A stretch of DNA of 64,000 nucleotides from Rhododendron vialii. Its lineage: Eukaryota; Streptophyta; Magnoliopsida; Ericales; Ericaceae. The position numbers and the translations under genes are program-made. Below the pieces are notes generated by a model. That model was not told the origin of the DNA. It ran no database searches and saw only the letters and a program-made list of their open reading frames with translations. Numbering within the stretch: the first letter of the stretch is position 1; the number at the start of each line of letters is the position of its first letter. The stretch spans positions 8,499,501-8,563,500 of the forward strand of contig NC_080569.1 of the NCBI RefSeq assembly GCF_030253575.1. Reading direction: 5' to 3'. This document shows positions 59,000 to 64,000 of the stretch, in pieces.

Positions 59000-59172
59000 T
59001 ATAAAAATCGGAAAATGGGTGCTTAGCGCCAGGACACCGACTAGTCGGTCACCTAGCGCCTAGATGGAGATTAAGCGCCTAACTAGACAACTGTCTAATC
59101 TAAGCGTCGGACTACCACCTAACGTCTTGGCAGAGACTAATCGGCCTAGACGCCTTTTGGAACACCGGCTTT
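59000..59172. repeat. GCGCCTAG-rich dispersed repeat
   Basis: Repeated TTAGCGCC, CTAGCGCCTAG, AAGCGCCTAA, CTAATCGGCCTAGACGCC and a closing TTTTGGAACACCGG. Similar tracts are widespread in plant genomes, in my recollection; the element type is not settled. Confidence 0.5.
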
Positions 59173-60733
59173 GGTACGAGGTATATATCCGCCAAAATTG
59201 CACATGGTTGGAGAGGACAATTACTTTTCAGAATGCAGTATAAATTGTACATTTTGTTTTTTTCAATGGTGTGGAATGTACCCTTAAAACTACCCCATAT
59301 TCATAGGGTATCCGATGTTTTAAACTACCACATCTCCCCCCTGCAACAGGAGAAAACAGAGCTAAATTGGTATACTTTGTGTGGTCTACGTACGTTGAGT
59401 TGCAGATTTAGAAATTTCGGACAGAGGCATTACTTTTCGAGCATAAATTTAATAAAAATACTAACAATCCAATATGAAGAGAACTCGCGTTCAAAATAAA
59501 TAACGAAAAAAAAATGAATTTTCTAGTGTTTTTACATTTTCACTAACAACTTATTACATTTTTTGTTTGTGTAGTTTGACGAATTGTATGGGTTGGCTTT
59601 GCAGTACTACCAACTACCCAAGTCTGGAATTGACATGGCTAGATTCTTACCACCTGCACGTTTTGAAGAGTTTTTTTTTTTCTAACTGCATAAGCTGTTT
59701 AAAAAACGTATTGTTGAAACCACTCAAGCAGAAGACCGGACAACTTACCGCTTGAACCACACACCAATCTTGCCCTATATATTTCACATGATCAGGAGGG
59801 TCACGTGACCCTCATGTGCCTTGGCTGAATCTGTTCTTGTATACGTTAATTTTTTCTCCAAACTGTAGTTACAAAGTTTGGTGAAATTAGGTGCATATTT
59901 TTTCTTCCAAATGCAGAAATTTTGAGCATGAACCGTGATAATGAAATGGAACTGCCTAATTGTCTGACCCCATGATCTTTCTGTTTTTTTTGGTAATGCA
60001 GAGTGCTCTCGACCAATTTATGCGTACCTCATACTAGTCTTTATAGTTACGACCCATTCTACGGCCGTTTTTGAATGATGATTAATTAGAGAGAGAGATG
60101 AGATTCGCAAGCACATGCACAACCCGGCCTGGATTCGCCATTGCCACTTCAGAAAGTTTTCAAAGAGTCTTTTGGTTTAGTTCGCACATGCATGCCTTCT
60201 TTTTTACTTTGGTTTTTTCCAACTTTAGGCTGCACTTTTTCATTTGTGGCGGCCACAAGTCTAAATATATTCATCCTTTTGCAAAAATTAATGGATTACT
60301 TATTGGTTTGACAACGCATCGATTTATCATTCTCCTCTATGAATGAACAGTTCAAATCATCTGCGTAAACCCATGATAGGTCGACGGAAGTTTATAATAT
60401 ATAAATGCACCTGCAATGTGGAACACCTTTGACAATAATCAACTGCCAACAGGAAGTTAACTTCTAGCAGTAATAATTAATTTGGTGCATAAACAAGATG
60501 AAATAATTTAAGTAAATTGACAAAGTATAAGTGGAGTGATGCTATACTTTTACACAACCGCAAATTGACAAAGTATTCACTAAGCAAATTTTAAAAGGAC
60601 AAATCAATAACGGATATTCTATTTCTGTAAAATAATAGAATATCATTGTGTTTAAAATTCGAGGAGAAAAGTATTTTGTTTTTGTATAGATATGGGATTA
60701 GGCTGTTGGTTGATGGCCTTTGAAAAAAATGCA

Positions 60734-60736
<3 letters not shown>

Positions 60737-60813
<77 letters not shown>
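60737..60813. repeat. GA microsatellite, about 38 units
   Basis: A long pure AG tract. The ORF through it is an artefact (Arg-Glu repeats). Confidence 0.95.
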
Positions 60814-60816
<3 letters not shown>

Positions 60817-61223
60817 GGGCGATCACTCTATCACTTTTCAAAATTCTACTAGAATTATAGTAGTACTAGTTTTTATCTTGAAAACGTTAAAGCTATATGT
60901 GTGCCCCCGTCTAACAATATTATGAGCAATCCAACACCAGCTCAACCAAGAATTTTTGGAAAAAATAATGTTGCTTGTAGAAGTACTTTGGTCAAATATG
61001 TATAACAATAATAGTTTGGTAGTATTTTTACAACTTGCGTTTGCACAAATATCGCTCCTTAAATGTTAGTACAATTTTTCATAATGTTCGCTCACCCAAG
61101 CATAAAATTTTGCCTTCTCTAGTAAATATTACATTCTCAATGTATCTTGATCGAGTTTAACCAGCATTCTTACTTTCGCGGTGCAAAAACAAAGAAAAAA
61201 GTTAGGTTCTCAATAATTTAGTC

Positions 61224-61403
61224 TTTTTTTTTTTTCAATATTGTATTCATTGGCAGGAATTAGCAGAGTGTTAGTAAGTTAGTCCATAAAGAGTTTTAGA
61301 GGCTATTCATAATCATGAATCCCAAACACCCACGACGGGGTTCGAACCTGGCCTTTTACATGGAGAGGACCCAGAGATGTCAACTGGGCTAGAGCCCGTT
61401 GGC
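61224..61403 (-). mobile_element. tRNA-derived SINE, minus strand
   Basis: On the minus strand: A box-like CTCTAGCCCAGTTGACAT, B box GGTTCGAACCCCG, then a body ending in an A-run (T-run at 61224-61235 on the plus strand). The 15-bp duplication CTCAATAATTTAGTC lies on both sides (61209-61223 and 61404-61418) without mismatch, indicating a fairly recent insertion. Confidence 0.85.
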
Positions 61404-61601
61404 CTCAATAATTTAGTCCACAGGCCTTTTTATGCCTAACGTACGTTCCTTGCCCAAAAAAGGCCCAGCGTATATAACTTCAACCAGCCCAGATCACGAG
61501 AAGTTTTCCAACCTGGTGGACATGCCAAAAACTCTCCATATATATATAAGGCTTTCTTGAAGGTAATTGGAATGATCCTTTGAACATTAAATCATCCACT
61601 C

Positions 61602-61930
61602 TTTTTTTTTTTTTTTTAATGGCGAAGAAAGATTTATTAATCACAGTAAAATTACAAGAAGTAACGTTACAGAGATTAAAAAGGATAGGAAGACTAGGCA
61701 TCACAACAAACAAAACGCATCTCAATCGACAATCAATCCGTCCGCTAATCCTATGCCGCTAACTACCCTAAGAGTCAGCCACAAATCGATACAACCTGCA
61801 CAACCCACTTGAAAGTGACTATCATCTAAAATGTCTGCCTAAAACAACCCCAAACACTAGTCCACCCCACCCGCCGTCCACCCACCAACGCAAAATGATG
61901 TTGCCGGATGAAAACTTCACACCAACAAAA
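61602..61930 (-). mobile_element. LINE 3' end, minus strand (probable)
   Basis: On the minus strand the sequence runs into TTAATAAATCTTTCTTCGCC followed by an A-run (T-run at 61602-61618 on the plus strand), the usual 3' tail of plant L1-type LINEs. No coding remnant was recognised, so only the untranslated tail is present. Left and right borders are approximate. Confidence 0.5.
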
Positions 61931-62039
61931 CCTACAGGAGAATGTACATCAATTTTACGTCATGTATACATTTGACTCATACAAGTTCACTACATGTTTT
62001 TTAAGATGGGAGAAATAACACACCATGTGCTGAATAGCC

Positions 62040-62267
62040 GGAACCTCAGGGGTTGCCTTGATTGTTTCAGCCTGAGACTTGGATATTTGCTATCTTCTAA
62101 GGTCTCATATTCGATTCTTCTTGCCAGTAATTTTTGGGGTCATTTCATCGGGTGTAAGCATCACGTGTAAGCGTGGAAGGGCTGTGGGATGAGTTGTAAA
62201 GAATAATACGAGGTGCGTGTGAATTGACTCAGACATCCTGCATTACCGGGGAAAAAAAAAAAAAACT
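62040..62267 (+). mobile_element. Degenerate SINE (probable)
   Basis: The head has A box-like GGGGTTGCCTTGATTG and B box-like ATATTCGATTCTT. The tail CGAGGTGCGTGTGAATTGAC and an A-run of 14 resemble Au-type SINEs. The flanks share only ATAGCC (62034-62039 and 62268-62273), so age or assignment is uncertain. Confidence 0.55.
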
Positions 62268-62934
62268 ATAGCCAATAGTCAGATTAGATTAGTTGATGTT
62301 TTATAGTAGTAAGCCAAAAAGAGAAGGTGCTGGGTCTAACTCTCCAGTTCCGAATGAGTATGATCTAATTTTTTTTGATAGGCAAGTATGATCTAATTGA
62401 AAACTACTCCTACGTACGTACGTTGGATGCATAAAGTTTAACACATATAGTCGAAGAGGGTTTGGATCAAACAAATAAGCATCAACAGAAGAAGTGATAA
62501 TTTAATTAGGAAAACATGCAGTTTATATGCACAAGATCGATAGATGCTGTAGTCATCCGTTTGATCTGCTATCGAAATCTCGAAAACAAATAAAAAACAC
62601 CCCCTTCATTTTCTTCCATCAAAGTTCAAGAAAATGCATGGATGGAGCCGGAGGGGAGAGGCCCGAGATGAAAAACTCAACACGGACTTGGTGCTCCAGG
62701 ACTGCTGAATAATCAGGCAAAGGCAGAAATCTTTGTTCCAATTGGCTATTGGAATAAGCGAGATTTTCAGGAACCAACTTGCAGCCTCTTCTACCCCCAC
62801 TTGATGTACTCGTTATCAAGTTTTCCTAATAATATTTTACCGTTTTAAAAAAAACTTACAGTCTCTTCCCATTAGAACCCTTGCACTATGCACCAAAAGA
62901 TCTGCAACAAGAATCCAATCAGATTAGGTTCATC

Positions 62935-62936
<2 letters not shown>

Positions 62937-62980
<44 letters not shown>
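62937..62980. repeat. TA microsatellite
   Basis: About 22 uninterrupted TA units, 170 bp beyond the MIR172 hairpin on its 3' side. Confidence 0.95.
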
Positions 62981-62981
<1 letters not shown>

Positions 62982-63149
62982 CTTCAAATTCGGGAAAAGG
63001 AAAGTCAAAAAAATCACACTAATAACTAGATAAGTACTCTTACATACATACATACATACATGGCCCTTCTGGGATTCCTCCGTGGGTAGGCTAGCTGAAT
63101 ATTTTGCAGCTTTGTAAATCAGAAGAAAAGGTGAGAGTGGAGTCATATG

Positions 63150-63295
63150 TATGGTGATGCAGCATCATCAAGATTCCCAATCAAAAGGAGCCTTTTTGGG
63201 TAGATCGATCTAGGAAGGAAATTAACCTAGCTAGCTATCCAATTAATGCCCCATCAAAAAAGTTTTGTGAATCTTGATGATGCTGTATCCCCAAA
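63150..63295 (-). ncRNA. MIR172: MIR172 precursor hairpin
   Basis: On the minus strand the 3' arm at 63177-63157 is exactly the 21-nt miR172 of the 172e type (begins GGAATCTTGATGATG, ends CTGCAT). The 5' arm at 63286-63266 begins ACAGCATCATCAAG and ends ATTCACA, matching the known miR172 star apart from the first bases. The arms pair almost perfectly with the usual 2-nt overhangs; the loop of about 90 nt contains a smaller CTAGCTAGGTTAAT-type fold. miR172 represses AP2/TOE/SMZ-family mRNAs by cleavage and translational inhibition, promoting flowering and the adult phase and shaping floral organ identity. The plus strand also folds, but its 3' arm would give a variant ending CTGTAT, so the minus strand is the likelier gene. 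The primary transcript should start right of 63295. Confidence 0.93.
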
Positions 63296-64000
63296 CATTG
63301 ACCGGTACGTGGTATCTTGAGATCAGCATCTGTGCCACAAAAAAGATAGTAATAGAAACACTAACCCAAGAGGTTTTTATTTTTGATCATTAGCCCAAGA
63401 AAAATCCCACCAGGTAAAAGCAAAAGGGACTTGTATGTAAAGCAAAGAAAACCCACTTTCTCTAGATCATCATGACTGTATCTATCCAAGAGAGATATGC
63501 GTGCTGGCCCATAAAAATAACATGAAATGGTTAAATTATAAGGAAATAAGTGAGCCCAAAAGAATAGAGCTAGGAGCTAGAGATGAATGTTGAGATGATT
63601 GAAGAGATGAAGATTGTATTCTTAAATAGTATTACTTATTAGAAGTGTATGTTAGGATGGAGAGGTTATTCCATGCTCCGGGAGTATTTGCTCTACTAGG
63701 GTTCTGCGCCACACACTTGCGTAAGCCCCACACACTTTGTGTTTGCATAGACTGAGGCTGAGGCTCAACACACTTTTGGCTTCTACAGGGTGTTCTGCAT
63801 CACACAAATGTGCGGTTCAGAAGCCCCGTGGAACAATGCTCTAGGATGATTTGGTGGTAGTATAATTGAGACCCATGCTGTGATATGTTTAAATCTGCTA
63901 TCCATCCTATCCATTGGTTTGGAATATATCACTAAAATGATTATACACTATCCTAATCCATTATGGTTGAACATTATATACAAATGTTGAAGCAAACAGA
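63296..64000. other. Presumed MIR172 upstream region
   Basis: No coding sequence. If MIR172 is transcribed on the minus strand, its promoter and pri-miRNA leader lie here or beyond the window. I could not fix a TATA box. CACACACTT-type motifs recur at 63709-63800. Confidence 0.4.

Larger units (their letters stand above)
56453..63149. other. Gene-poor region between RTFL and MIR172
   Basis: No protein gene found. It holds three SINEs, a solo LTR, a LINE 3' fragment, a GCGCCTAG-rich repeat, a GA array (60737-60813), a TA array (62937-62980) and a CATA run near 63043-63062. The remaining stretches are AT-rich without recognisable features. Confidence 0.6.

Noticed and set aside
63157-63290. 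MIR172 gene on the plus strand
   Set aside because: Its 3' arm would end CTGTAT rather than CTGCAT, while the minus strand gives the exact known mature sequence and a known-type star.

Overview
This is nuclear DNA of a flowering plant, almost certainly a eudicot. Genes with GT-AG introns sit in AT-rich intergenic DNA full of MITEs, SINEs and microsatellites, and the products are plant-specific: the evening-complex factor LUX, the RING ligases SDIR1 and RDUF, a lignin-type laccase, a DVL/RTFL peptide, an E-class PPR protein and MIR172. I cannot name the species.

Layout. 1-1048: 3' part of a PPR gene (+). 5131-6543: LUX-like GARP transcription factor (-), whose single intron carries a Stowaway-like MITE at the splice donor. 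6544-9972: MITE-rich DNA, including a Tourist-like element that carries about 500 bp of trinucleotide array and is nested in an older foldback. 9973-18910: an apparently complete PIF/Harbinger transposon of about 8.9 kb with TTA target duplications, an intact three-exon DDE transposase, an intact two-exon Myb/SANT-like partner, a second shorter Myb/SANT-like gene and a small RNase H1-N-like protein with a membrane tail. 18912-19082: an orphan exon-like ORF touching the insertion. 20116-20773: a small predicted plastid membrane protein (+). 21908-28133: nine-exon Pumilio gene (-). 28134-35180: MITEs, a long hairpin and a LINE remnant.

35181-36350: intronless RDUF-type RING ligase (+). 43477-47392: eight-exon SDIR1 (+), probably with an upstream 5' UTR exon. 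49885-52723: six-exon laccase (+); a Tourist-like element ends 120 bp before its start codon. 53177-56017: MITEs, palindromes and a GA array. 56018-56452: DVL/RTFL peptide gene (-). 56453-64000: gene-poor, with three SINEs (two with long target duplications), a solo LTR with a 5-bp duplication, a LINE 3' end, and a MIR172 hairpin on the minus strand at 63150-63295.

The order PPR, LUX, RDUF resembles what I recall of Arabidopsis At5g59600 / At5g59570 (BOA) / At5g59550 (RDUF2) and the paralogous LUX/RDUF1 region on chromosome 3, so the left part is probably the ancestral LUX block expanded here by transposons. The genes form no operon-like unit. Shared themes are the clock and flowering time (LUX, miR172) and ABA/drought signalling (SDIR1, RDUF). 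All exon borders were set by eye from splice sites, reading frame and family conservation; every spliced coding sequence listed closes in frame.
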